Shown here: piece after piece, positions 1 through 8,123 of the stretch
Layout of the letters: every line of letters starts with the position of its first letter
Position numbering within the stretch: position 1 is the first letter of the stretch
Source: a virus
IMG/VR virus record: IMGVR_UViG_3300025151_000194
Coordinates: 1 to 30,013 of that record
Reading direction: 5' to 3' (one strand)
Length of the DNA: 30,013 bases
Program-made: the position numbers and the translations under genes
The notes under the pieces: model-generated
Told to the model about the DNA's origin: nothing
What the model saw: the letters and a program-made list of their open reading frames with translations, nothing else
The model's database searches: none

Positions 1-485
1 AGGAGCATCTTGTTGATTTCCTCAGCGTGGTGCTTACCCATTTCTTCCTTGAGAACACTGCGAATGTCACCAAGACCGTCGTCCTTGTCGTTGAGGAAGA
101 TTGCAACTTCGCTCATGTCGAAGGTGTGTGCAATGGTCTTAGGCTTTGCAGCAATGTGCTGGAAGGTTGGTTTGGTGGTTTCCGGTAGTGTACCGTTCTC
201 CGCAATACCTCCGCCCTTAGCGGAATCAGGTCGTGCGGTTACGACACGCCATCCACTTCGGTCCCAAGGCTTCTTAGGAAGGATGGAGAATGCGTTGAAC
301 TCTTGGTTCAACTGGCTCCAAACCTTTCGTCCGTAGATTGCTTGGTATGTACCAGCAGTTGTGGACAATAGTGGTGCGTCTGCTTTCAAAAGTTCGCTGC
401 CTGAGTAGTGGAAGCCCATGTTTGAGCCTGCACCATAGTAGTAGCGTTCCATGTCGGTTATTGTTCGTAGGTAGTTTCTTGCCAT
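1..485 (-). CDS. Major capsid protein, HK97-fold-like, N-terminal part (3' end outside window)
   Basis: Reading the minus strand from the ATG at 485 gives 161 uninterrupted codons that run off the window. The start has a GGAGTGAT ribosome site eight bases upstream and follows the protease gene by 15 bases. A protein of this size directly after a protease-scaffold gene is the standard position of the capsid protein in HK97-type viruses. Residues 30-36 read SELLKAD, followed by APLLSTTAGTYQAIYGRKVW and a region rich in the short beta strands typical of the N-arm and E-loop. Inference: Lys34/Ala35 is the maturation cut, because the same LLK-(A/S)-D string occurs in the protease and other structural genes. 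The assignment comes from context and general character; the diagnostic C-terminal domain is not in the window. Confidence 0.75.
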   Translation of the reverse strand, partial: MARNYLRTITDMERYYYGAGSNMGFHYSGSELLKADAPLLSTTAGTYQAIYGRKVWSQLNQEFNAFSILPKKPWDRSGWRVVTARPDSAKGGGIAENGTLPETTKPTFQHIAAKPKTIAHTFDMSEVAIFLNDKDDGLGDIRSVLKEEMGKHHAEEINKML

Positions 486-500
486 TCTTCATCACTCCAT

Positions 501-1364
501 TCAGTTGTTAAATACACTCCCTGCGAGGCGGTGTACCTCATCCCAAGACATGTTTGCCATATCCATAGTGGATGGAATTTCAACGTTAGAAACAGGTGCG
601 GACTTTTGGATGGTTGTTCCAGTTGCACCTGATGCAAGGTTATCGATTCGGTCGCTTAGAGCAGCGACTGCCTTTTCGATTGATGCGAGTGGAGCACGAG
701 CATCGAATGCCTGTGCTTGTCGGCTTTCAGCCTCACTGCGCTGTTCCTTGGCGAGTCGGTCAGCGAAGACTTCGCTGAGAGTTCCCTTGAGTTGCTTTTC
801 GATGGAAGCAGCCTTGTAAGCAGCGTATGCTTGTTCAAGGTCAGCAGGGGAAAGGTCCTCAGGGTGCAAGTAGCCCTTTGCAACATCAGCCTTGGAGCCG
901 CTGTTGAGTTTGCCAATTGCGCCAGTGGATGGGTTGCCGCCTTCTTGTGCTCGGCCACGTACTTGGCCTGCAAAGTAGTCAGCACCGTCAATGGAAGATG
1001 GGTTGTCGAAGCCACCGAGTTGTGCCTTCTCAAGTGCATCAAAGTGTGCACGAGCGCCTGCAATATCGACGCCACCCGACTTCAAGGTGTTTTCCATCCA
1101 GTGCAAGTAGTCTTGGGTGATGACATCAGAGTACTCGGATTTTTCCATTTCGCCTTTGTGCTCGGCGCCGTACATCTTTTCGTCTTTGTCTTCATCAGCC
1201 ATTTCTTTGCCTTTGTCTTCATCCTTGTCGTCTTTCTTATCCTTCATGTGCTCTTTCAAGCCTTCGGGCATTTCACCTTTCTCCATAACGTCGAGGCGGG
1301 TGTTGATGCGGTCCAAGACGGACGACAGTTCGCTCATTGTGTTCATGTCTGTACTTTCAGTCAT
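501..1364 (-). CDS. Possible nested in-frame scaffold protein (internal start in the protease gene)
   Basis: Codon 187 of the protease gene is an ATG (1364) preceded by a near-perfect SD sequence, AAGGAGG, at 1373-1379 with eight bases of spacing. That is one of the strongest ribosome sites in the window. It falls exactly where the protease domain ends and the acidic coiled-coil region begins (MTESTDMNTMSELSSVLDRI). The product would be 287 residues, highly charged, with the C-terminal MSWDEVHRLA motif. Known parallel: phage lambda makes its scaffold Nu3 from an in-frame start inside the protease gene C. Caveat: the SD bases also encode Leu-Lys-Glu-Asp of the suspected cleavage motif, so the match could be partly coincidental. 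Confidence 0.5.
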   Translation of the reverse strand: MTESTDMNTMSELSSVLDRINTRLDVMEKGEMPEGLKEHMKDKKDDKDEDKGKEMADEDKDEKMYGAEHKGEMEKSEYSDVITQDYLHWMENTLKSGGVDIAGARAHFDALEKAQLGGFDNPSSIDGADYFAGQVRGRAQEGGNPSTGAIGKLNSGSKADVAKGYLHPEDLSPADLEQAYAAYKAASIEKQLKGTLSEVFADRLAKEQRSEAESRQAQAFDARAPLASIEKAVAALSDRIDNLASGATGTTIQKSAPVSNVEIPSTMDMANMSWDEVHRLAGSVFNN

Positions 1365-1922
1365 TGTTGTGTCCTCCTTCAATATACGGAATGTCGCCTC
1401 CGGGTTTATACCTTTTTCACAAATGGTGACTTCGTGAAGTTCCAGTTTGGAAATCTCGGTGTAATCACCGTGTTCCGAGTCGGCCTTTCGCATTCGCTTG
1501 AATGCTTGTCCACCGATACTGAAACCCCTAAGGGCACCTTTGCGAATTTCATTGGCTACTTCACGAGCCTTTTCGATGTCATCACGTACTTGGATGACAA
1601 CGAAGAGTCCAGCGTCATCAACACCGGACTTCCACAGTCGACCACTGCTGTCAGTGTACTGTGGAATAACTTCTCCAACTTGGATGTTGGAGTGTGCGAG
1701 TTGTACGTTGCGGAATCCGTCCGCCTTCATGAAGTTGTCAAATGCACCCTTGAGTGCACCTGTAGTGATAAGGTCACCTTGTTTGTCGACCATTTCGACG
1801 CTTGCATAGCCTGCAATAACAAGGCCATTGTCGCTCTTGAGGAGCGATATAGTGCCACCGCCTTCAAATCGGGCGGATTGTAGTGGCGATGCCATGACCA
1901 TTGTAGTCCTTACATCTGTCAT
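501..1922 (-). CDS. Prohead maturation protease fused to scaffold-like C-terminal domain
   Basis: Residues about 30-180 match the HK97 prohead protease family (U35/S78). GYASVEMVDKQGD is followed by a candidate catalytic His77 (QLAHSN), Ser135 (LRGFSIGG) and the KLELHEVTI strand at 160-167. Residues 187-473 form a Lys/Asp/Glu-rich, coiled-coil-like region resembling a scaffold, ending in MSWDEVHRLAGSVFNN. LLKSD at 27-31 and ILKED at 180-184 bracket the protease domain, so both could be self-processing sites (inference). The first ATG (1922) has no SD site and lies only 2-3 bases from a TATATA box. Leaderless initiation at codon 8 (1901) or 10 (1895) is more likely. The gene sits between the 1800-codon protein and the capsid gene. 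Confidence 0.88.
   Translation of the reverse strand: MTDVRTTMVMASPLQSARFEGGGTISLLKSDNGLVIAGYASVEMVDKQGDLITTGALKGAFDNFMKADGFRNVQLAHSNIQVGEVIPQYTDSSGRLWKSGVDDAGLFVVIQVRDDIEKAREVANEIRKGALRGFSIGGQAFKRMRKADSEHGDYTEISKLELHEVTICEKGINPEATFRILKEDTTMTESTDMNTMSELSSVLDRINTRLDVMEKGEMPEGLKEHMKDKKDDKDEDKGKEMADEDKDEKMYGAEHKGEMEKSEYSDVITQDYLHWMENTLKSGGVDIAGARAHFDALEKAQLGGFDNPSSIDGADYFAGQVRGRAQEGGNPSTGAIGKLNSGSKADVAKGYLHPEDLSPADLEQAYAAYKAASIEKQLKGTLSEVFADRLAKEQRSEAESRQAQAFDARAPLASIEKAVAALSDRIDNLASGATGTTIQKSAPVSNVEIPSTMDMANMSWDEVHRLAGSVFNN
1373..1379 (-). promoter_or_regulatory. Strong internal ribosome binding site
   Basis: AAGGAGG on the minus strand lies eight bases before an in-frame ATG at 1364 inside the protease gene. 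A GTATATT string lies just upstream. It is the basis for the nested scaffold call. Confidence 0.5.
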
Positions 1923-1924
1923 TC

Positions 1925-1933
1925 TATATAATC
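1925..1933 (-). promoter_or_regulatory. TATA-like promoter for the protease-scaffold/capsid genes
   Basis: The minus strand reads GATTATATA between the stop of the 1800-codon gene and the first protease ATG. Its centre is about 27 bases upstream of protease codon 8 (ATG at 1901), the spacing expected for a leaderless archaeal transcript. The first ATG would then lie upstream of the transcript start. A separate promoter here would let the protease, scaffold and capsid protein be made in higher amounts than the genes upstream. Confidence 0.45.
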
Positions 1934-4900
1934 AGATATGGTAGACAGCCTTATCTTCTGTAAGTTCCAACTTACTATCAACTTCGTCGACGTCCTTCGA
2001 TTCTTCTTCTTCATCCTTCCTGTCACGCTCAATATCACGCACGTCGTAGTCAGGCATGGTTTTTGCATCATCAGGATTGGTTGGACCTGTTGGTGATTGG
2101 ATAGGTGTACCGTAGTCTATACCGAGTCCTTTGGGACCGGATGCGCTCATACCCACTTGACCTACACCACTTTTCGCCAACAGTCGCTCAAGAAGTTCAA
2201 CACCCTTCTTCATGACCTTGTTCTTTTCTTTGTCCCACGTCCCAGTGCCATGAATTTTCTTAGGTGGGATGAGAGGCTTAGCGTCACCCTTGCTTTCGTG
2301 AACCTCAGCCTTGTCCTCTCGTTCTTCTATAGAAAAGTCGCCCTTGAGCATCACACCAGCCACAGGTGACCAAAACGGTCGTTGGCTTTCAGACAAACGA
2401 ATCAGATAGTCATTGTCGGCTACGGGCGTGTGTACAGTCCAATACTGACCACGTGTAGTCGCCTTGTACAGAACATCGCCTGCTTCAAACGATACACGAA
2501 TGTGACGGTCGCTTCTATAGATGTTGAGTGGACTTTGGGTCATGTCAGCCTTTGCTAACATAGCAAGGCTCTCTGTGCTGACCAGTGGTTCACCCTCAGC
2601 CTCACCCTCGATGCGTGGTGCGTGAACGGTGTACACCTTTTGGTTCTCAGATGCTTCACCTTCTGTCACGCTTGTGACGTTGACCTTGACGTAGTCACCG
2701 ACCTCATACTTCTCAGGAGCATTGAACGATGCACCGATGTCCATGTAAATGTCATCGTCAATCTTGACTGCACGGTCGCCCAAGTCCTCACCATGTATGA
2801 TTGGACCTGTGCCGAGTCGATACGTGTACGGTGACTGGCCTCGTCGCTCAAGCACCATGAGTGTGACGTCGTTGCCTTTCTGATACATGACCCACTTGGG
2901 ATGGCGTGCTTCGCCTTTCATGTACGTGGACTTTGCATCACGCAACAAGATACGGTCGCTCTCGATGTTCTTGATGGCGTCAGCCAGTCCGACATCGTCG
3001 GTCAACTTGGTGTCGGATGCGCTTGGGGCTTCGACACCCTCGACGCTTTGTAGCGCACCACGCAACAACTTGATGCGGTCTTGAATCGGTATGTCGTGAA
3101 CCTCCTTGCCATCGAACTCGATGACCTCAAAGATGTACAGTCCACTCTCACGTCGTATAACGTCAACCAAGAAGTCCTTGTCAGATACCTGCTTGAACGC
3201 TTTCTTCTCTTCGTCAGTAAGTGAACCCTTACTTTCGACATCGTCGTCCTTCTTGGTGACGAACATTCGCTCGCCCTCAGGATAGTCGCTAACGACCCAG
3301 TCGCCTGTGAACCCACGCAGGTGTTCAAGGTCATCGACATCAAAGATACGGTGCATCGGTTGCAGCGACGGCAAGCCCTCAGGCATATCCTTGCGGATAT
3401 AATCAGGGTTGGTCAGGGAAGCCAACAATGCAGGTCCGTCCATCTTCGTCGATATGTCCAGTAGGTTGTCACTCAAAGTCGTTTGGGCTTGGTTTGAGCG
3501 TGTAGCGTTCGGCTGTCGTTGAACAGCACGGTCATCGTTATGTGCACCAAAATGACCATGATATTGTTGAGGCAACACCTTCGTTACCGAACCCATCATG
3601 GGCGTGACCAATCGCATTTTCTTTGGAGTTCGTCGTTGTTTGAACGTCATGCGACCATCTCTTATGTCCATGCGGAACGGCACATCATGCATGTGCCCTT
3701 TGTGAGAGCGTAGGCCATCTGAGTTGTAAATTGACATGATGGATGTTTCTGTGTCAGGTCGTGATGCAAAACCAATTGGTTTTGACGTGAGTTCAAATTT
3801 TGTTTTAGCGGCCTCGTGGAATGGGTCATATTCAACTGAGCCGTCGTCAACAACAATACCATGAAGTAAGTTGGTCAATTTGTGCATTTTCTTTTCGTCC
3901 GTCAACTCCCTTCCCTGTAGAACGTGACTAACATTTTTGCCAGTATAATGCGCGTCAAGTTGACGTTTGTTCTGTTGACTCGGTACCTCAATGTTCAAAC
4001 CTCGGTCTGACAATGTCTCAAACATACGTGATACTGACGTAGCCGCAAGCATGTCAGGATGGTTTTTCAAACTGTTTGCTCCTGTTCTTCGACGAGAAGG
4101 ATGTGCGCGTGTCGTTCCCAAATCAAAATTACCCTCCCTGTCGTGAGGATAGTCAAGAAGTCCGTGAAAATCGTCCACTAATGTATCTGAAACTCCCATT
4201 GGCAAACTTGCTATGAGGTCTCGCACTGTAGCAATTCGTATAGGCGTACCTTGCTTGCTGGCCTGAGTTACGATTTTTTGAATCATCCTTCGCTGATAGG
4301 GTGATGCTTCTTCGCCAAACACTCTTTCTGTAGCCTTGTCTACGTTTTCGTTTGGTCCGATTTCGTGAGCATCATCAGTGTCCATGAAGGCTTTGACTTG
4401 GTCTTGCACAGCGTCGTGCCTTGCGTGCGTTTTCTCACGCACCACTCCCGCTGACAATGCTTCTTGTCCGTGAAAATCTTGGTCTTGAGTAGCAAGAATG
4501 TCGTTTGCTGTCTTCATGGCCCACGCCATGACGGTATCAGGCGGTGCCATGGAAAACAAATCAAAACCCTGTTGTTCAGCCTCAGCCAGCACTTGCTTGG
4601 CTACGTTCTCTATTGCATTGATATGACTTCGTACCTTGCTTTGTAGTGTTCTTCCCTTGTCGCTCAAGTGTCTTTGATGTCTTCCCTTGACTGGAGAATA
4701 GTGTTCCTGTTCGATAGCCTCCAAGCGCTCGTGCGCTTCGTTGATTTCGTCTTCTGATACAGGCATACCACGTGCTTGTTGTTCGATAAGTGCGTTGAGT
4801 TCATCTTCGGCCTCGCTATATTCTAACATCCTTGGCCTAAACGTATTCACGTGTGCATTGACCTTACCCTCGGCCAACGCTGCTTCTCGTTCGGCGTCCT

Positions 4901-7334
4901 TGATTCTCTTTTCGTGTTCTTGAGAGGCTAAGTACCACGCCATCGATTCTTCATTCATACCAATTTCAGCGGGTGGCTTTGGCGGATTGCTTCTCAGACT
5001 GCTAAGAAACATGCGCTTCTCGTGTGCGTTCTCGCGTAGCGCTTGAAGTTGTTTCAAATCGTTATCATATTCATCTTGCGTAATCCCCTGCAACATTCCG
5101 AGTTCGTTACGGTCCGCAGCCATCTCTGTATCAGGGTGAATGCTATGAGGATGATGAACATCTTTTTGGAACGAAGGGTTGGCAGGTGGATGTATCGCGC
5201 CAATCATTGCAGACAACTGATGGTGGTGCAAAGCAGCATCTTGGTCACGACGCATCACTCCTGTCTCAGTCGATTTTGGTCCGAATGCATTGCGTGAGCC
5301 GATGGTGTTGACATGCTCATAGCCTTCTGCAACAGCGTTTATCATAGCCTCAGTCATTTTATCCTTCGTAGCCTTATGCTTGGATTCCATCAGTTGATTG
5401 TAATACTTCGGAGAAGTTGTTGTGTCGTGTCGTGTACTGTTGACCTTAGCACCCGAAATTAGACCTACAGTACGCTTGAGGTTGTGCGGATTCAACTGAG
5501 CAGTCAGACCCGTGCTGGGGCTGATTTCAGCAACCTGCTTGGCTTCATACAGCCCCTTCTCGGTTTTACGAAAACGCTTGACCGCTTCCAGTTCCGATTC
5601 AGGCGGACCGAATGGTGCCATTACGTTTTCAACAGCATCGGCAAGACCAATCAGTTCGGGGCGAAACGCCCCTGCATCACCTACTCCAACAATGTCACCG
5701 CCTATGCGTGAACGCTCACCAGTCGTCAAAAACGACATAGCGTCTCCTTCTTCGGGTGAAAAGCGGTGCGCTGCGTGCATGGTGTTCAAACGGGTTGCAT
5801 GCGTCTTACCAAGTCCGCCTCTCCCTAAAAACGGTGTCGAGAAGTGATGGCTGAGTGATTCTTGCTTACCGCCCATGTACGACTCAGGGTGTGCGTTCTT
5901 ACCTTCGATAGCGAGAAACGGCTGTGTGAAAAATTGAATGGCGTTTCGTAGTCGACGACCGTTACCTTTCAGTTTTGTAGCGTCCCTGTGAACACCTACG
6001 AAGTCTTTGACAAGTTCGTCGATGCCCTCCAACGAATCAAGTAAAGCAATCGTACGAGGGTCACCTCGGTTGAGTGAATAGTACGGGTCATCATACCGCA
6101 TAAGTTTCTGACCTGCACGACCCATGTTTGCCATTGCAAACAAGTCGTTCGGTGTGATTTCGGGGGTATCACTTGGCACCAGTTGACCGTTCTTGACTTT
6201 CGCTAAATGCTTCAACTTTTGACCTGTGATGCTCTCGTAGAAATCTTTCAGTCGCTGAAACAATTCTGTACCTTTGAGGTCTTTGTACATCTCAGCGGGA
6301 TTGATGTTATCCTGTGGAGGAGTGTAAAGACGACCCAGTCCGGGTTCACCTGTAGCGTCCACGTCACGTGTGTGGTGTGCGTGGACTGGAGCATAGCGCT
6401 GATGAAAGTTCGCTACGAAACGACCCATAGGTACTTTCATGCCCAAGTCAGGTAAGAAAACAGACGCCTTGTCCTTCTTCATCGAGCCGTGTTCCATCAT
6501 GTGTTCATAGAACGCAATCTTGTCTTTAGGACTGAGCCATTCCAACCCAAAGTAGTAATCCAATTCACCAAGCCCGACAGTGCGGTCTGTTCCTTCGCCT
6601 TTTGTGTCAAAATCTTTCCACGTGTTTTTCGCTTCATCCATGTGTCGTCTTCGCATGGCTTCGTCAAGGTCATTACCTTCACGGCCCAACAATATCTCTT
6701 CTTTGAGTGCCTTTATACCCGCAGGGCTTCCTTCCCAGTTGGCGAAATTCATCTCGTATATTGCATGATTAGATACCCGTTCCTTACCGTACATGGAAGG
6801 TGAGTACAGTGCAGTATCTCCGTGATGTCGATAGTGAGCCTCCTCTTTTCTGTCATGCTCTTGTGCTACACTTTCGACCTCAGGGTCGAGAACATTGTCA
6901 AGAAAATAACGCTCCAACACGTTACTGAACTCAGGATGCGAGTCTTCATCGCCTTCGTCATGGTCACCCCAAAGCGGATTGAAGTCAGGGCTGTGGTAGT
7001 GGTCTTCAAAGAAATGCTCGACTTCTGTACCCTGATGTTCTCGGCTTGGTGGTCGTATCTGTTGGTGAAGCCACTGCGAACCCATGTGCACGATGCTATC
7101 GTGTGCTTTTATGCGCTCAGCAAAAGGTGCACCGCCTTCAAACGATTCAGGCATCGTTTGGGCTGCTCTATCCATACCTTCCGATACCCGCATGTCTGTC
7201 GACGGGTCAAGGATGCCGAGAGATGCAACATCCTCAAAGGTAGGGCTGGGCTGACCTGTTATCGGAAACGGTGACTGAAACGATGGGTCAGCGCCCTCTT
7301 GTTCCTCTCCACCACTGGGATTCGGAATCGTCAC
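1932..7334 (-). CDS. 1800-residue structural protein with degenerate ATP-dependent DNA-ligase-like domain
   Basis: This is the largest gene in the window. It starts at a GTG with a GGTGAT ribosome site five bases upstream. The N-terminal ~1100 residues are His/Asp/Glu-rich and unrecognised, with a charged coiled-coil stretch around 790-920. Residues about 1320-1580 resemble a DNA ligase nucleotidyltransferase plus OB fold: FEVIEFDGKEVHDIPIQDR matches motif IIIa, RILLRDAKSTYMKGEARH resembles motif IV, and PKWVMYQKGND sits where motif V is expected. The motif I position reads SDYPEGER around residue 1349, so the adenylated lysine of KxDGxR is missing and catalysis is unlikely. Residues 1590-1599 read AMLAKADMTQ, resembling the cleavage-like motif. 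The C-terminus is acidic and disordered. Lying between the portal region and the protease, it is probably a virion component. Confidence 0.75.
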   Translation of the reverse strand: MTIPNPSGGEEQEGADPSFQSPFPITGQPSPTFEDVASLGILDPSTDMRVSEGMDRAAQTMPESFEGGAPFAERIKAHDSIVHMGSQWLHQQIRPPSREHQGTEVEHFFEDHYHSPDFNPLWGDHDEGDEDSHPEFSNVLERYFLDNVLDPEVESVAQEHDRKEEAHYRHHGDTALYSPSMYGKERVSNHAIYEMNFANWEGSPAGIKALKEEILLGREGNDLDEAMRRRHMDEAKNTWKDFDTKGEGTDRTVGLGELDYYFGLEWLSPKDKIAFYEHMMEHGSMKKDKASVFLPDLGMKVPMGRFVANFHQRYAPVHAHHTRDVDATGEPGLGRLYTPPQDNINPAEMYKDLKGTELFQRLKDFYESITGQKLKHLAKVKNGQLVPSDTPEITPNDLFAMANMGRAGQKLMRYDDPYYSLNRGDPRTIALLDSLEGIDELVKDFVGVHRDATKLKGNGRRLRNAIQFFTQPFLAIEGKNAHPESYMGGKQESLSHHFSTPFLGRGGLGKTHATRLNTMHAAHRFSPEEGDAMSFLTTGERSRIGGDIVGVGDAGAFRPELIGLADAVENVMAPFGPPESELEAVKRFRKTEKGLYEAKQVAEISPSTGLTAQLNPHNLKRTVGLISGAKVNSTRHDTTTSPKYYNQLMESKHKATKDKMTEAMINAVAEGYEHVNTIGSRNAFGPKSTETGVMRRDQDAALHHHQLSAMIGAIHPPANPSFQKDVHHPHSIHPDTEMAADRNELGMLQGITQDEYDNDLKQLQALRENAHEKRMFLSSLRSNPPKPPAEIGMNEESMAWYLASQEHEKRIKDAEREAALAEGKVNAHVNTFRPRMLEYSEAEDELNALIEQQARGMPVSEDEINEAHERLEAIEQEHYSPVKGRHQRHLSDKGRTLQSKVRSHINAIENVAKQVLAEAEQQGFDLFSMAPPDTVMAWAMKTANDILATQDQDFHGQEALSAGVVREKTHARHDAVQDQVKAFMDTDDAHEIGPNENVDKATERVFGEEASPYQRRMIQKIVTQASKQGTPIRIATVRDLIASLPMGVSDTLVDDFHGLLDYPHDREGNFDLGTTRAHPSRRRTGANSLKNHPDMLAATSVSRMFETLSDRGLNIEVPSQQNKRQLDAHYTGKNVSHVLQGRELTDEKKMHKLTNLLHGIVVDDGSVEYDPFHEAAKTKFELTSKPIGFASRPDTETSIMSIYNSDGLRSHKGHMHDVPFRMDIRDGRMTFKQRRTPKKMRLVTPMMGSVTKVLPQQYHGHFGAHNDDRAVQRQPNATRSNQAQTTLSDNLLDISTKMDGPALLASLTNPDYIRKDMPEGLPSLQPMHRIFDVDDLEHLRGFTGDWVVSDYPEGERMFVTKKDDDVESKGSLTDEEKKAFKQVSDKDFLVDVIRRESGLYIFEVIEFDGKEVHDIPIQDRIKLLRGALQSVEGVEAPSASDTKLTDDVGLADAIKNIESDRILLRDAKSTYMKGEARHPKWVMYQKGNDVTLMVLERRGQSPYTYRLGTGPIIHGEDLGDRAVKIDDDIYMDIGASFNAPEKYEVGDYVKVNVTSVTEGEASENQKVYTVHAPRIEGEAEGEPLVSTESLAMLAKADMTQSPLNIYRSDRHIRVSFEAGDVLYKATTRGQYWTVHTPVADNDYLIRLSESQRPFWSPVAGVMLKGDFSIEEREDKAEVHESKGDAKPLIPPKKIHGTGTWDKEKNKVMKKGVELLERLLAKSGVGQVGMSASGPKGLGIDYGTPIQSPTGPTNPDDAKTMPDYDVRDIERDRKDEEEESKDVDEVDSKLELTEDKAVYHI

Positions 7335-7348
7335 TTAATCACCGCCAT

Positions 7349-7729
7349 TCATTGGCGGTTCATGCGTGCTTCCAACGCTTTCTTGAGCGATTGCGCTTCT
7401 CCGCCGCCGTCCACAAAGTGCCCTGCGAGCGTTGAAAGTGCCGTTGGGTAGTGTGGGTTCTTGTCAAGGACGTCGCTGTTTTCTGAGATAGCGCCCTTGT
7501 TTGTGACATCTTCAACGTCAATCAAGCGTTGGTTGGTTGAGTAGTATTGGTTTTGCACGCCAGTTTCACCGCCGACTTGTACGTGGAACTGAACATCGCC
7601 AAGGGCTGTTCCTTCCTTTTGGTCGAAGGTAATGCCCTGCTCTTTGGCAATCATTCGGCTTTCAAGTTCTTTGGCTGCCTTCAAAAGTTGGTCGACTTTT
7701 GGGCTTCGTGGTTCGTATCGGGGTCGCAT
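7349..7729 (-). CDS. Small structural-operon protein, unknown function
   Basis: 126 residues, with an ATG at 7729 and a GGAGTGAT ribosome site overlapping the stop of the preceding gene. The N-terminus is charged and helical (VDQLLKAAKELESRMIAK). The middle (about 40-75) is probably beta-rich with a Gln/Asn/Tyr-rich turn, and the C-terminus is helical (SLKKALEARMNRQ). I recognise no family. Its position between the coiled-coil protein at 7734 and the giant protein suggests a minor head, connector or decoration role, but the sequence itself does not show which. Confidence 0.7.
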   Translation of the reverse strand: MRPRYEPRSPKVDQLLKAAKELESRMIAKEQGITFDQKEGTALGDVQFHVQVGGETGVQNQYYSTNQRLIDVEDVTNKGAISENSDVLDKNPHYPTALSTLAGHFVDGGGEAQSLKKALEARMNRQ

Positions 7730-7733
7730 GCTA

Positions 7734-8114
7734 TCACTCCATTCCCATGTTGTTTCCTAAGTTGCCTGTGCCCTTTGCTTCTTCGGCAAGGCGATGAATG
7801 TCAGCCCAGTCCATTGCATGGAACTCTTCGTTGCTTGCAGGTAGTGGAATACCACTGGCTGTTTCATCTTTGAGAATATCGTACGCTGCGTCACCACGGA
7901 ATAAGTCAGGCATGACGTCCATTGGTGCGCTGTTGGAGCCGCTTCGGATAAAACCTGCACGCTTCAAGAGCATGGCGGGGTCAGCGACAATTTGCTTGAG
8001 TGCATTGTTTTCGGCTTTGAGAATGCTAAGACTGTTGTCCATGCTTTCCATCTTTGTAATCAAAGCACCCATGAGTTTCTCAGCCGTTCCCTCTTCTACG
8101 ACTTCTTCGCTCAT
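7734..8114 (-). CDS. Coiled-coil protein sharing the scaffold C-terminal motif
   Basis: 126 residues, with a strong GAGGTGATTG ribosome site before the ATG at 8114. Residues about 10-45 form a clear coiled coil (KMESMDNSLSILKAENNALK). The C-terminal region contains MDWADIHRLAEEA, closely matching MSWDEVHRLAGSV at the C-terminus of the protease-scaffold protein, and both end in Asn-rich tails. LLKRAG and ILKDET strings resemble the suspected cleavage motif. Inference: a second scaffold or capsid-binding assembly factor that contacts the capsid protein through the shared WxxxHRLA helix. No family is recognised. Confidence 0.7.
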   Translation of the reverse strand: MSEEVVEEGTAEKLMGALITKMESMDNSLSILKAENNALKQIVADPAMLLKRAGFIRSGSNSAPMDVMPDLFRGDAAYDILKDETASGIPLPASNEEFHAMDWADIHRLAEEAKGTGNLGNNMGME

Positions 8115-8123
8115 TCAATCACC

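Noticed and set aside
10-336. + strand open frame at the left edge
   Set aside because: It lies opposite the capsid gene, whose frame is continuous and has a proper ribosome site.
274-495. Minus-strand 73-codon frame overlapping the capsid start
   Set aside because: It is out of frame with the hand-read capsid protein and shows low-complexity shadow composition.
717-1883. Long open frame of 388 codons on the + strand opposite the protease gene
   Set aside because: It is the mirror of a strongly supported minus-strand gene, is Cys/Phe/Val-rich without any domain, and has no ribosome site.
7349-7368. Small inverted repeat CCGCC/GGCGG at the end of the 7729 gene as a terminator
   Set aside because: The stem is only five base pairs and overlaps the ribosome site of the next gene, so termination there is unlikely.
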